A stretch of 64,000 nucleotides of DNA from Pseudosporangium ferrugineum (GTDB lineage Bacteria > Actinomycetota > Actinomycetes > Mycobacteriales > Micromonosporaceae): the NCBI RefSeq assembly GCF_003002065.1, contig NZ_PVZG01000005.1:1-64000 (forward strand). Reading direction: 5' to 3'. The translations under genes and the position numbers were made by a program. Positions 48,202 to 57,512 of this stretch are shown here, piece after piece. The notes beneath the pieces are model-generated. The model was given only the letters and a program-made list of their open reading frames with translations, searched no databases and was not told the DNA's origin. Every line of letters begins with the position of its first letter. Position 1 is the stretch's first letter.

Positions 48202-51200
48202 ACGGACAGGGCCCGGCCCACCCGGTTGCGCCCCCGCTCCTTCGCCGCGTAGAGCGCCGCGTCCGCGCGGGCCAGCAGGGCGTCGGCCGTACCGTCGGCG
48301 GCGTCGGACGCGACGGCGAGCCCGACGCTGACGGTCACCACCCCGGCGGGGTTGTCCGGGTGGGGGATCCGCAGGGCCTCGACGCCGGCCCGGGCCCGTT
48401 CGGCGACGGCGGCGGCCTGGGCTTCGTCGCTGTCGGCCAGGACGAGGACGAACTCCTCGCCGCCGTACCGGCAGGCCAGGTCCGAGGCGTCGCGCACGCT
48501 CGCCCCGAGCGCGCCCGCGACCCGCCGCAGGCACCCGTCGCCGGCCTGGTGGCCGTTGCGGTCGTTGTACGGCTTGAAGAAGTCGATGTCGATCATCGCG
48601 ACGGCGAACGGGCTCCCCGTGTGCACCAGCCGGCCCCAGGCCTCGGCGGCGACCCGCTGGAAGGCGCGGCGATTGGGCAGGCAGGTCAGGGCGTCGGTCA
48701 CGCTGAGCCGTTCGAGCTGGTCGTTGGCGGCGGCGAGGGCGCGGGTGCGTTCCGCCACCCGTTCCTCCAGCGAGGCGTACAGCAGGGCGTTGTTCAGCGA
48801 CACCGCCAGCTGCCCGGCGATCAGGGTCACCGCGTCGAGCCGGTCGGTGGTGAAGACGCCGCCGGCGTACAGGTTGGACAGCACGAGCATCGCCTGCGGC
48901 ACGTCGTGGTGGAAGATCGGCATCACCAGCAGGGAACAGCGCTCGGCGCCGGCCAGGTACGGGTCCCGGGCGAACCGGTCGTCGCGGGTGGCGTCGTCGA
49001 CGAGCAGCGGCTCACCGGTGCGCCGGGCGTACCGGAACGCCGTCAGGGGGACCAGCCCGCGCCGCCCGGCCTCCTCCACCGGCACGGCGCTGTCGCCGGT
49101 GCGCGGGCCGGCCGGGACGAACCAGTCGTCGCCGTTGCGCAGGGCCAGCACCACGTCCGCGGCGCCGGTCAGCGCGGTGAGCTGCTCGGTCATCGCCGCC
49201 TGCAGCTGCACCAGGCCGGTCGCCGAGCTCAGCGCCTGCGACGCCCGCAGGATCGCCAGCGTGTCGACCACGTCGGCGCGGATGCTGCCGCCGCGCCCGC
49301 CGGCCGGCGCACCCCTCGGCGCCGCCGCACGCAGCTCCGGGAAGCTCTCGTCGAGCTGCCGCACCTTGCCGTCGGCACCCCAGTCGAGGTACGCCCGCCG
49401 CGCCTCGGCCAGCAACTGCCGCGCCGACCGGTGCAGGCCGTACGCCTCGTGCAGCGCAGCGGTCCGTTCGAGGATGAACGCCCGGTGCCACGGCCGCTGC
49501 ACCGCCTCCACGGCGGCGAGCGCCGCGTCCCCGGCGGCCAGCGCCGTCAGCGGATCGCCCCCGGCCCAGGCCCGCTCGGCCTCCACCAGGTGCAGCAGGT
49601 GCCGGAAGTTCTCCGGCGCGTCCCCGGCCCGGGCGGCCAGCCAGTCCCGCGCCCGGCCGAGCTCGTCACCCAGCGCCCGGGCCGCCTCCGGACCGGGGTC
49701 GCGCCGCAGTTGCCCGGCGCACGACAACGCCCGCAACACGTGGACGAGGGCCAGCGGATAGCCGGGCACGGGCTGCCTCGCCAGGGCCTCCGACTGGATC
49801 CGGGTGTGCCGCTCCAGCGCACCCCAGTCGCCGAACAGGGCCGCCGCGAGGGACCGGCACAGGTGGTAGTGCGCCAGGCCCGGCCGGTGCGAACTGACCC
49901 GGGACAGGTGCTCGGCCTCGGCGAACCCGTCCTCCTCCAGGCTGCCCGGCGCGGCCGTGCGGCCCTGCAGGGCGCGGGCGAGCTGACGGTACGCCGCGAT
50001 CACGGGCTGCGAGAACCCGTTGCCCGTACGGCCCGCGAACGCCGCCGCGGCCTCGATCTCCGCGGCGAGGGACTCCACCGACCGGCCGCACTCCAGCGTC
50101 GCGGGCAGCACCGCGAAGGAGGTGGTGCTGGCCATCTGCAGGTCGCCGCCCCGGACGAGCCCCTCGTACGACGACCGCAGCTGCTCGATGATCCGGTCCA
50201 GCGGCGCCGTCCACGGGAGCACCTGCATCACGTACCGGTGCCGCAGGGTCGCGGTCAGCACCTCGGAGCCGCGGGCCTCGCTGTAGGCCAGCATGTGCCG
50301 GCCCGCGCGGAACCCCGGCCGGTACTCGCCGCGGAGCTGCATGACGAGCAGCCCAAGAACGCCGAGGACCGCCGCCAGCTCGGCGGAGGGCCCGTGCCGC
50401 CGCCAGATCCGGCTGCTGTCCAGCGTGATCCACAGGCTGACCGGCATCCTGCCCGTCATCGACGCGATCGGCAGCAGCCGGCTGTACAGGCGCGTGCTCG
50501 CGAGGATCCGGGGGTCGGTGCTCGGCGGCCGGGCCAGGTCCTCGTCGAGGTCCAGCGACTCGGCGAACTCGACCAGCTCCCGGCACGCCCGGGCAGGTCC
50601 GCGGCGAGCTCCTCCGGGGGTGCCGGCCGGCCCAGCCGGGCCAGCAACCGCAGGCCGAGCGGCAGCGCCTCGGCCTGCCGGCCGCGCTGGGCGAGGCTGT
50701 TGAGCTGGACGTCGGCCACGGCCGCCAGCAGGAGCGGGTCGGTCGCGGTCGCCTCGATCGCGGCGTACACCTCGTCGGCCTCGTCCAGCCGCCCCAGCGC
50801 GTAGCGGGCCGCGTGCTGGCGGACCCGGACCGCCTGCAGCTCCGGATCCTCGGCGGAACCGGAACCGGTCGCGGTCAGCAGGCCCACCGCGGCGGTGAGG
50901 AAGCGCTCCGCCACCGGATAGTTGCCGGCGCGCTCGGCGTAGGCGGCGGCCGTCCGGTACAGCCGGGCCGCGGTCCGCCGCTCGGCGTCGTCGTCGAGCT
51001 CGCCGGCGGCCAGGTACTGCTCCGCGGCGGCGACCGCCGACACCCCCGCGAGCCGCCGGGCCAGGGTCAGCCGCAGGGCGGTGCGTTCCGCGTCGCCGAG
51101 CGCCGTGAACGCCGCCTGGTGCACCCGGTCGTGCCGGAACCGCACCCCGGCGTCCGCCTCGTCGCCTGCGCCGGCCGGACCGGCCGGCACCAGCAGCCCG

Positions 51201-53186
51201 TCCTCGAGCGCGGGGGCGAGCCGCTCCCGCACGGTGGCCACCGGCACGTCCAGCGCCCGGGCCAGCAACCCGACGCCGATCTCCCCGCCGAGGCAGGCCA
51301 TCGTGCACACCAGCCGCACGGACTCCGCGGGGAGGCGCTCGATCCGGGCCCGGACGACCGGCAGCAGGTCGCCGTGCCCCACGTGGGACCGCACGGCCGC
51401 CCGGTCCCACGACCAGCCGTCCTCGCCGAGCACCAGGACACCGTCCCGCCGCAGCGCGTTGACCAGCTCCAGGGTGTCGTACGGGTTCCCGCCGGTACGC
51501 CGGTGCAACTCCTCGTCCAGTTCCGCCGCCGCGTCCGCGGTCAGCCGCAGCAGCTCCGCGACGAACCGCACGGACTCCGGGGCGGGCAGGTTCTCCAGCA
51601 GCAGCGGCGGGCGGGCCGAGCCGAGCCGCTGCCAGCGGGCGAGCATCGGCGTCAGCGGGTGGCCGGCGTCCACCTCCTCGGCCCGGTACGCCCCCACGAC
51701 CAGCAGCCCCGGCAGGTCCGGCTCGGTGAGCAGCGCGTCGAAGAGGTGCAGCGACACGGGGTCCGCCCACTGCAGATCGTCGACGACGAGCACGAGCGGC
51801 CGGGACGGCGACACCACCACCCGCAGCAGCTCCACCACGGCACTCCGCAGCCGCGCGTCGGCGGTCGCCGGGTCGCCGGTGTCCTCGCCGGGCTCCTCGT
51901 GGTCGCCCGCTTCCGCGCCGGCCTGCCCGCCGGTCTCCGCGGCGGCGCCGAGCAGCACGGCGAACTCGGGCAACAGCGCGGTCACCGCGGCGAGGCCGGT
52001 GTGCAGGGCCCCGGCCAGGTGCCGGCGGGTGGCCGCCAGCACGTCGCTGGGCTCGGCGAGCAGCAGGCGGCCCGTTCCGCGTACGGCCTGCAGCGTCGCG
52101 CCCACCGCCGCGTGCGGGTGGTACTGCTCCGCCTTGCCGCTGACGAACCAGCCGTGCCGCACGGCCACCGGCTGCCGCAACTCGTTGATCAGGGCGGACT
52201 TGCCCACCCCCGGTACCCCGGCGACCAGCAGGCCGCGCGGGCCCCCGGCCAGCGCGTCCTCCAGGGCCGCGCACAGCGCCTGCCGCTCCGCGTCCCGCCC
52301 GATCAGGCGCGACGGCGCGGACAGCCGCGCCGGGAAGTCCCACTCGCCCAGGGCGAAACCCTCGGCCGGCCGGGCCGCCACCCGGGCCAGGTCGCGGGCG
52401 ACCCCCTCGGCGCTCTGGTACCGCCGGTCGGGCTCCTTGCGCAGCAGCCGGTCGACGATGTCCGAGAGGGCGGGAGGCACGTCCGGCCGCAGCAGGGCCA
52501 GCGGGTCGGGCACCCGCAGCAGGATGTCGTGGATCATGCGCAGGTCGTCGCCGCCGGACACGGGGGGATGCCCGCTGACCAGTTCGTAGAGGGTCGCGCC
52601 GAGGGCGTACAGGTCGGCGCGGTGGTCGATGGGCAGGCCGGTGCGCCCGGTCTGCTCGGGCGGCACGTACGGCAGCGTGCCGGCGAGCTCGCGCCGGCTC
52701 AGGAAGCCGGGCCGGTCCACGGCGACCGTGGTGGCCAGGTCGAAGTCGATCAGGACCGGTCCGGCGCCGGTCAGGAGGACGTTCGACGGATTGATGTCCT
52801 TGTGGACCACGCCGCGGGCGTGCACGGCCCCGATGATCCGGGCCAGCTCCAGCGCGAGGGCGTTGACCTCGGCGATCGGCAGGGGCGCGGCGGCGATGAC
52901 GTCGGCCAGCACCCGGCCGCCGTCGTCGCGGAGCACGATCGTGTCCTGGTCGGCGCCGCCGGCCGGCCGTACCACCCCGGGCACTCCGGCCAGCCGGTGC
53001 AGGAGGTCGTGCTCGTGGCGCCGGCGCGCCGGAGCCGAGGAACTCCTTGACGATCACCGAGGTGGCGTCGGGCAGCCACCGGCGCACCACGCGGGTCCGT
53101 TCGCCGGCCGACAGGAGCACCTCGCCGGCCGCCCCGGGGTGCGGCTCCCCCGCCCTTCCGGGTTCACCGTGCTGCACCAGCGTCAT
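48192..53186 (-). CDS. Ser/Thr kinase - AAA ATPase - GAF - GGDEF multidomain sensor, with two compensating frameshifts
   Basis: Read with two frame changes, this is one protein of about 1,664 residues. The N-terminal kinase has its Lys in VIVKEFLGSG, the catalytic loop VVHKDINPSN near 130 and DFD for DFG. An AAA/STAND ATPase follows (GVPGVGKSALI near 325; LVLVVDDLQWAD), then helical repeats, a GAF domain (about 1300-1430) and a GGDEF domain with GGEEF near 1574. The diguanylate-cyclase motif is intact, but the upstream RxxD inhibitory site reads DASD. The frame leaves the start frame near 53015-53035 (one base too many) and returns near 50585-50600 (one base too few, in a CCCGGG run). Start ATG 53186 has AGAGG upstream. 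It is either broken in two places or affected by sequencing errors. Confidence 0.8.
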   Translation of the reverse strand: MTLVQHGEPGRAGEPHPGAAGEVLLSAGERTRVVRRWLPDATSVIVKEFLGSGAPAPRARPPAPAGRSARGGTAGRRRRPGHDRAPRRRRPGAGRRHRRRAPADRRGQRPRAGAGPDHRGRARPRRGPQGHQSVERPPDRRRTGPDRLRPGHHGRRGPARLPEPARARRHAAVRAARADRAHRPAHRPPRRPVRPRRDPLRTGQRASPRVRRRRPAHDPRHPAAGARPAGPAAAGRASRPLGHRRPAAAQGARPAVPERRGGRPRPGPGGGPAGRGFRPGRVGLPGAAVRAVAPDRAGRGAAGAVRGPGGRAGRGPARPAGRRGTGGGQVRPDQRVAAAGGRAARLVRQRQGGAVPPARGGGRDAAGRTRNGPPAARRAQRRAGGHPPAPGRGPAHRPRRGDRAVARVRRAARRRRGDRRAGRRGSGRPRGARRGHRRPGDRRRAAAECRGGAAAGGGVAVPAARARRRRSAVGGPRVAAPLRRAAHRAGPAGAAGRGGVPGRGGGRRPPADADARPLAAARLGPPAAAAGEPARPGVRAVRRGAAAADRGRGGGTGRGVAPAYRREPVRHPGAGQRAAAGRCPGARRGRLVVGPGGRAVPRGARRPAAGRPGPDRAPPRGVRAAGVHDGLPRRGDRRRVAGPGAGRAGGHRAGAARPRARGRAAGAGRSGRRRRRGGRRGAVPARPGAPGGVHGARRRGTHRPAADPGPAARGGVGGRRRGAVPGRRRARRRRRAADRGPAVPDGRRLRRARRQLSGGGALPHRRGGPADRDRFRFRRGSGAAGGPGPPARGPLRAGAAGRGRRGVRRDRGDRDRPAPAGGRGRRPAQQPRPARPAGRGAAARPAVAGPAGPAGTPGGARRGPARACRELVEFAESLDLDEDLARPPSTDPRILASTRLYSRLLPIASMTGRMPVSLWITLDSSRIWRRHGPSAELAAVLGVLGLLVMQLRGEYRPGFRAGRHMLAYSEARGSEVLTATLRHRYVMQVLPWTAPLDRIIEQLRSSYEGLVRGGDLQMASTTSFAVLPATLECGRSVESLAAEIEAAAAFAGRTGNGFSQPVIAAYRQLARALQGRTAAPGSLEEDGFAEAEHLSRVSSHRPGLAHYHLCRSLAAALFGDWGALERHTRIQSEALARQPVPGYPLALVHVLRALSCAGQLRRDPGPEAARALGDELGRARDWLAARAGDAPENFRHLLHLVEAERAWAGGDPLTALAAGDAALAAVEAVQRPWHRAFILERTAALHEAYGLHRSARQLLAEARRAYLDWGADGKVRQLDESFPELRAAAPRGAPAGGRGGSIRADVVDTLAILRASQALSSATGLVQLQAAMTEQLTALTGAADVVLALRNGDDWFVPAGPRTGDSAVPVEEAGRRGLVPLTAFRYARRTGEPLLVDDATRDDRFARDPYLAGAERCSLLVMPIFHHDVPQAMLVLSNLYAGGVFTTDRLDAVTLIAGQLAVSLNNALLYASLEERVAERTRALAAANDQLERLSVTDALTCLPNRRAFQRVAAEAWGRLVHTGSPFAVAMIDIDFFKPYNDRNGHQAGDGCLRRVAGALGASVRDASDLACRYGGEEFVLVLADSDEAQAAAVAERARAGVEALRIPHPDNPAGVVTVSVGLAVASDAADGTADALLARADAALYAAKERGRNRVGRALSVYR

Positions 53187-53320
53187 GTCGAGCCTCTTCT
53201 GCCTCAGCGGATGCCGCCCGGCCGTACACCACCTTCCTTGATCTGATCGGTAGTTGTACAGCAACGGTGAGTACCTAGACCCGATGCATCGCCCGGGGCG
53301 GCACCCGCGGAGGTAGCGGC
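53187..53320. promoter_or_regulatory. Promoter space of the kinase-GGDEF gene / end of inhA
   Basis: On the minus strand TTGCTG (about 53252-53257) could be a -35 for the kinase-GGDEF gene; no strong -10 follows. No clear terminator for inhA was found here. Confidence 0.25.
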
Positions 53321-54088
53321 TCAGGCCCCCAGGGCGTGGTAGCCGCCGTCCACGTGCACGATCTCGCCGGTGGTCGCCGGGAACCAGTCGGACAGCAGCG
53401 CGCACACCGCGCGGGCCGCCGGTTCCTGATCGACGAGGTCCCAGCCCAGCGGCGCGCGCTCGGCCCACGCCTCCTCGAACTGCGAGAAGCCCGGGATCGA
53501 CTTCGCCGCCATCGTGCGCAACGGGCCGGCCGACACCAGGTTGCTGCGGATGCCCTGCTTGCCCAGGTGCAGCGCCAGGTAGCGGGACGCCGACTCGAGG
53601 CCGGCCTTGGCCACGCCCATCCAGTCGTACACCGGCCACGCCTTGGTGGCGTCGAAGGTCAGACCCACGATGCTGCCGCCCTTGCCCATCAGCGGCAGGC
53701 AGGCGGTCGCCAGCGACTTGTACGAGTACGTCGACACCTGCAGCGCGGTGGCCACGTCCTCCCACTGAGCGTTGAGGAACTCGCCGCCGAGCACGCTCTG
53801 CGGGCCGAACGCGATCGAGTGCACCACGCCGTCGAGGCCGTCCACGTGCTCGCGGACCTTGTCGGCGAGGCCGGCCAGGTGCTCCGGGTTCGTGGCGTCC
53901 AGCTCGATCACCGGCGCCGGCGCGGGCAGGCGCTTGGCGATCCGCTCGACCAGCGACAGCCGGCCGTACCCGGTCAGCACGACGGTCGCGCCGTTCTCCT
54001 GGGCGAGCTTCGCCACCGAGAACGCGATCGACGCGTCGGTGATGATGCCGGTGATGAGCAGCCGCTTACCGGCCAGCAGTCCAGACAC
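53321..54088 (-). CDS. inhA: Enoyl-ACP reductase (FabI/InhA)
   Basis: The 255-residue SDR protein has the FabI/InhA N-terminus (LLAGKRLLITGIITDASIAF, NADH-binding). Its active site has Tyr and Lys seven residues apart (VYDWMGVAKAGLE), and it carries the SIAFGPQS and GPLRTMAAKSIPGF segments. It performs the last reduction of fatty-acid elongation in FAS-II. The isoniazid-target family is the closest by sequence. The fabG gene lies 21 bases upstream in the same operon, the mycobacterial-like arrangement. Confidence 0.95.
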   Translation of the reverse strand: MSGLLAGKRLLITGIITDASIAFSVAKLAQENGATVVLTGYGRLSLVERIAKRLPAPAPVIELDATNPEHLAGLADKVREHVDGLDGVVHSIAFGPQSVLGGEFLNAQWEDVATALQVSTYSYKSLATACLPLMGKGGSIVGLTFDATKAWPVYDWMGVAKAGLESASRYLALHLGKQGIRSNLVSAGPLRTMAAKSIPGFSQFEEAWAERAPLGWDLVDQEPAARAVCALLSDWFPATTGEIVHVDGGYHALGA

Positions 54089-54109
54089 GCTCTCTCCTGA
54101 ATTCGAGGG

Positions 54110-55046
<937 letters not shown>

Positions 55047-55260
55047 GCCCGTCTCCGGTCCGCCACGCCCCCGTGCGTGCCGCGCCGCGAGGCCGGATCC
55101 GGCCCGCTGACACCGCCAGACCCATCCCGCTCCCCGCCCGGAGCCTCGTGCGATTCCGTACGCGGCCGGGGCGCGTCGTGCCGCGCCGCGACGGAGCAGG
55201 GTGCCGGTCGCGACTTCCGTGTGCGCACGTCCCGTCACCGCTCACCGGAAAGTCACCCTC
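55047..55260. other. GC-rich spacer between leader ORF and small membrane peptide
   Basis: These 214 bases can form several GC-rich hairpins (for example around GTACGCGGCCGGGGCGCGTCG), but I see no gene or defined riboswitch. It may be the 5' untranslated or attenuator region for the peptide at 55261. Confidence 0.3.
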
Positions 55261-55347
55261 ATGAACCGCTTCGTCGCTCCGTTGACCTTCACCATCGCCG
55301 CCGCGTGGGTCGTGGTGGTCTTCGTGCTGGTCCACAACGCCCCGTGA
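55261..55347 (+). CDS. 28-residue single-helix membrane peptide
   Basis: ATG 55261 starts a short frame ending at TGA 55345-55347. The product is almost entirely one hydrophobic helix (TIAAAWVVVVFVLV) flanked by MNRF and HNAP. GGAAAG lies about 9 bases upstream. Single-helix peptides of this size often tune larger membrane complexes. No family is recognised. A terminator hairpin follows at 55368. Confidence rests on the ribosome site, the hydrophobic design and the downstream terminator. Confidence 0.5.
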   Translation: MNRFVAPLTFTIAAAWVVVVFVLVHNAP

Positions 55348-55367
55348 CCCGGGCGCACGGACAGCGG

Positions 55368-55397
55368 CGCCCCGGCTCCCGAACGGGAACCGGGGCG
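55368..55397. terminator. Bidirectional terminator hairpin
   Basis: CGCCCCGGCTCCC (55368-55380) pairs with GGGAACCGGGGCG (55385-55397) over 13 positions with one mismatch and a GAAC loop. It lies between the convergent membrane-peptide and protease stop codons. Confidence 0.7.
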
Positions 55398-55410
55398 ACG
55401 ACGGGTCGTA

Positions 55411-56196
55411 CTACTTGACGGTGCGGATCGTCTCGTTGACCCAGTCCAGCAGGTTGTCCACCCGGGCGGCGCTCTCCACCTGGGTGTGCGGGCACGACGG
55501 CCCGTTGCTGACCACGGCCACGAGGTACGGGCCCTTCTTGGCCTCCACGAAGAAGGGGCCGCCCGAGTCGTACGGGCACGGCGTCGTGTCCGACTGCGGC
55601 GCGAAGCCCTTCATGCCCGTGACCGAGTCGGTCAGCGAGTCCACCTTCATCTGGCCGGTGCGCAGGTGCTTCTCCGGTACCGGGTTGGTGCCCGTGACGG
55701 AGCCGTACCCGGTCAGCCGCACGACCTGCCCGACCTGCGGGGCGTAACGGCTGATCTTGATCGGCCGGACATCCGTGATCGGCGTGTCGATCTTGGCGAG
55801 CGACACGTCGGCGTTGGGCGCCTGCCGCACCGCGATCACCGTGGCGTCGTGGCCCTTGTCGGTGTTGTCGAGGTCCGTACGCCCGACCGTGGCCGTGGTG
55901 AGGTCCGCGACCGGCTTGTTCTGCCGCACGTTGTTGAAGTCCCGGAAGCAGTGCCCGGCGGTCAGCACCCACTCGGGGGCGACCAGCGAGCCGGAGCAGC
56001 CGCTGTTGCGCCGGCCACCGTCGGCGGTCGGGATGCCGGTCATCGTCAGCTTCACCGAGAAGCTGTACTTGCCCTCCGGCACCAGCTCGCCGTTCGCGAT
56101 CGCGTTGGCGGTGCCGATGTTGTTGATCGCGAGCCCGGTCACCACGGCCGGCACCAGCAACGCTGCGGCCAGCATAGATTTGGTGCGTCGTCGCAC
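55411..56196 (-). CDS. Secreted trypsin-like serine protease (S1 family)
   Basis: The 261-residue protein has a Sec signal peptide (about 1-30, cut near TANA). The chymotrypsin triad is His in VLTAGHCF, Asp in ADVSLAKID and Ser in PCPYDSGGPFF. Cys pairs flank His and Ser. There is almost no propeptide. The mature N-terminus (AIANGELV) is a variant of IVGG, so activation by simple signal cleavage is likely. Asp six residues before the Ser is replaced by Thr/Pro, so strict Lys/Arg preference is uncertain. Confidence 0.92.
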   Translation of the reverse strand: MRRRTKSMLAAALLVPAVVTGLAINNIGTANAIANGELVPEGKYSFSVKLTMTGIPTADGGRRNSGCSGSLVAPEWVLTAGHCFRDFNNVRQNKPVADLTTATVGRTDLDNTDKGHDATVIAVRQAPNADVSLAKIDTPITDVRPIKISRYAPQVGQVVRLTGYGSVTGTNPVPEKHLRTGQMKVDSLTDSVTGMKGFAPQSDTTPCPYDSGGPFFVEAKKGPYLVAVVSNGPSCPHTQVESAARVDNLLDWVNETIRTVK

Positions 56197-56276
56197 TGCG
56201 TAACTCCTAGTAGTCTGCCGATGGGACCTGAGCAGGCTGCCAGCATCTTCTGCTCACTTGAAAGGTCACTATCTGC

Positions 56277-57290
56277 TCAATCGCCGGCGCCGCTCAACCG
56301 CGCCGCGATCGCCGCCGCGGGCCCGGTCCGCGCCTCGGCGAAGGCGGTGCCGGCCCACAGGTTGAGGGCTTCGGGGTCGCCCTGCCGCGCGGCCGCGGCC
56401 CGGATCGGCGCGGTCAGGTGGTGCACGGCGGGATACCCGATCGGGGCCCGTGCCGAGTACGCCTCGATGAAGCGGTTCCGCAGTCCGCGCGCGGGCCGCC
56501 CGGTGAAGGCCCGGGTCACCGCGGTGCCGGCGTAGCGCCCGGAGAGCATCGCCTCCCGCTGCGCCGGCCGGGTCCCGGCCTCGTCCGCGAGCAGGAACGC
56601 CGTGCCGGCCTGCACCGCGACCGCGCCCGCGGCCAGCAGGGCCCGCACGTCGGCGGCCGTGCCGGTGCCCCCGGCGGCGATCAGCGGAAGCTCCACGGCG
56701 GACGCGACCTCCCGCAGCGACTCCGGCGCCGTCGACGACCCGTCGTAACCGTCCGGATCGGTCGTCGCCGAATGTCCGCCGGCGCTGCCCGCCTGCACCA
56801 CCAGCAGGTCCGCCCCGGCCGCCGCCGCCCGCCGCGCCTCGCCGGCGCCGGTCACCGTCACCAGAACGCGGCACCCGGCACCCCGCAATTCCGAGACGAC
56901 CCCCGCATCGGGTACGCCGAACGTGAAGCTGACCCACGGCACGGCGGCCCGCACGGCGATGCCCACCTTCGCCGCGAAGTGATCGTCGTCGTCGAGGGGC
57001 GGATCGGGCAGCTCGACGCCGTACCGCTCGGCCTCGGGCAGCAGCACCCGGCGGTACGCCTCGACCCGCTCCGGGTCGGCCGGCGCGGTGGGCAGGAAGA
57101 TGTTCAGCCCGTACGCGAGCCCGCTCCGACGCAGCTCGCCCACCTCCCGCGCGACGGCGTCCGGCGCCTTGTACCCGGCGGCGAGGAAGCCGAGGGCACC
57201 CGCGGACGCGGCGGCCCGGACGAGGGCCGTCGTGGAGGGGCCGCCGGCCATCGGCGCGACGATCAGGGGACCCGGGAGCTGCGCGACCAT
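56277..57290 (-). CDS. Nitronate monooxygenase / 2-nitropropane dioxygenase family flavoprotein
   Basis: The 337-residue FMN-binding TIM barrel starts LPGPLIVAPMAGGPS. It has the class I motif with catalytic His, VVQAGSAGGHSATTD, then LIAAGGTGTAADVRALLAAGA (phosphate binding) and GTAFLLADEAG. It would oxidise alkyl nitronates to carbonyls and nitrite. ATG 57290 begins just before the barrel; the longer open frame has no match. It diverges from the flavin monooxygenase across a 209-base region with operator-like repeats. Confidence 0.9.
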   Translation of the reverse strand: MVAQLPGPLIVAPMAGGPSTTALVRAAASAGALGFLAAGYKAPDAVAREVGELRRSGLAYGLNIFLPTAPADPERVEAYRRVLLPEAERYGVELPDPPLDDDDHFAAKVGIAVRAAVPWVSFTFGVPDAGVVSELRGAGCRVLVTVTGAGEARRAAAAGADLLVVQAGSAGGHSATTDPDGYDGSSTAPESLREVASAVELPLIAAGGTGTAADVRALLAAGAVAVQAGTAFLLADEAGTRPAQREAMLSGRYAGTAVTRAFTGRPARGLRNRFIEAYSARAPIGYPAVHHLTAPIRAAAARQGDPEALNLWAGTAFAEARTGPAAAIAARLSGAGD

Positions 57291-57320
57291 CCGGCCATCA
57301 TCCGCCCCGGCCTTGCACGG

Positions 57321-57342
57321 CGGTAAACCCGGAGCTTTACCG
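57321..57342. promoter_or_regulatory. CGGTAAA-N8-TTTACCG inverted repeat (operator candidate)
   Basis: Perfect 7-bp arms at 57321-57327 and 57336-57342 surround an 8-base spacer. A further GGTAAACC occurs at 57376-57383. They lie in the divergent gap of two flavoenzyme genes, so one regulator could control both. The regulator is unknown. Confidence 0.55.
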
Positions 57343-57427
57343 AAGGTCACCGGAGCGGCCGGCCCATTGCTTTCGGGTAAACCTTCGCTTAACGAGCTTG
57401 CACTGGCATCAACCACGGGGCCGCGCC

Positions 57428-57440
57428 TAGCGTTTCCGGC
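57428..57440 (+). promoter_or_regulatory. TAGCGT-N7-ATG leaderless promoter
   Basis: TAGCGT (57428-57433) is followed by 7 bases and ATG 57441. The same hexamer and spacing precede the hydrolase at 60980 and the gene at 63993. TGGCAT at 57404-57409 is a weak -35, spaced 18 bases from the -10. Confidence 0.5.
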
Positions 57441-57512
57441 ATGAGCCGAGGAACCCCGCTCGACCACTTCTTTCTCCACGACAACAGGAGGTACTACCCG
57501 TGCGTGCAGTAG
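57441..57512 (+). CDS. 23-residue leaderless mini-ORF overlapping the monooxygenase start
   Basis: ATG 57441, at the predicted transcription start, opens a 23-codon frame rich in aromatic and His residues (DHFFLHDNRRYYPC). It ends with TAG 57510-57512, 10 bases inside the next gene. Ribosomes finishing here would be placed at the AGGAGG/GTG of the monooxygenase, so translational coupling or attenuation is possible. It could also be fortuitous. Confidence 0.35.
   Translation: MSRGTPLDHFFLHDNRRYYPCVQ

Noticed and set aside
46872..50804. Plus-strand frame of 1,310 codons antisense to ferrochelatase and the GGDEF protein
   Set aside because: Arg/Gly/Ala composition only. It crosses several genes with well-supported products on the other strand.
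50585..53035. Programmed ribosomal frameshifting in the kinase-GGDEF gene
   Set aside because: The two sites need opposite shifts and neither has a recognisable slippery heptamer with a downstream structure. Sequence error or mutation is simpler.
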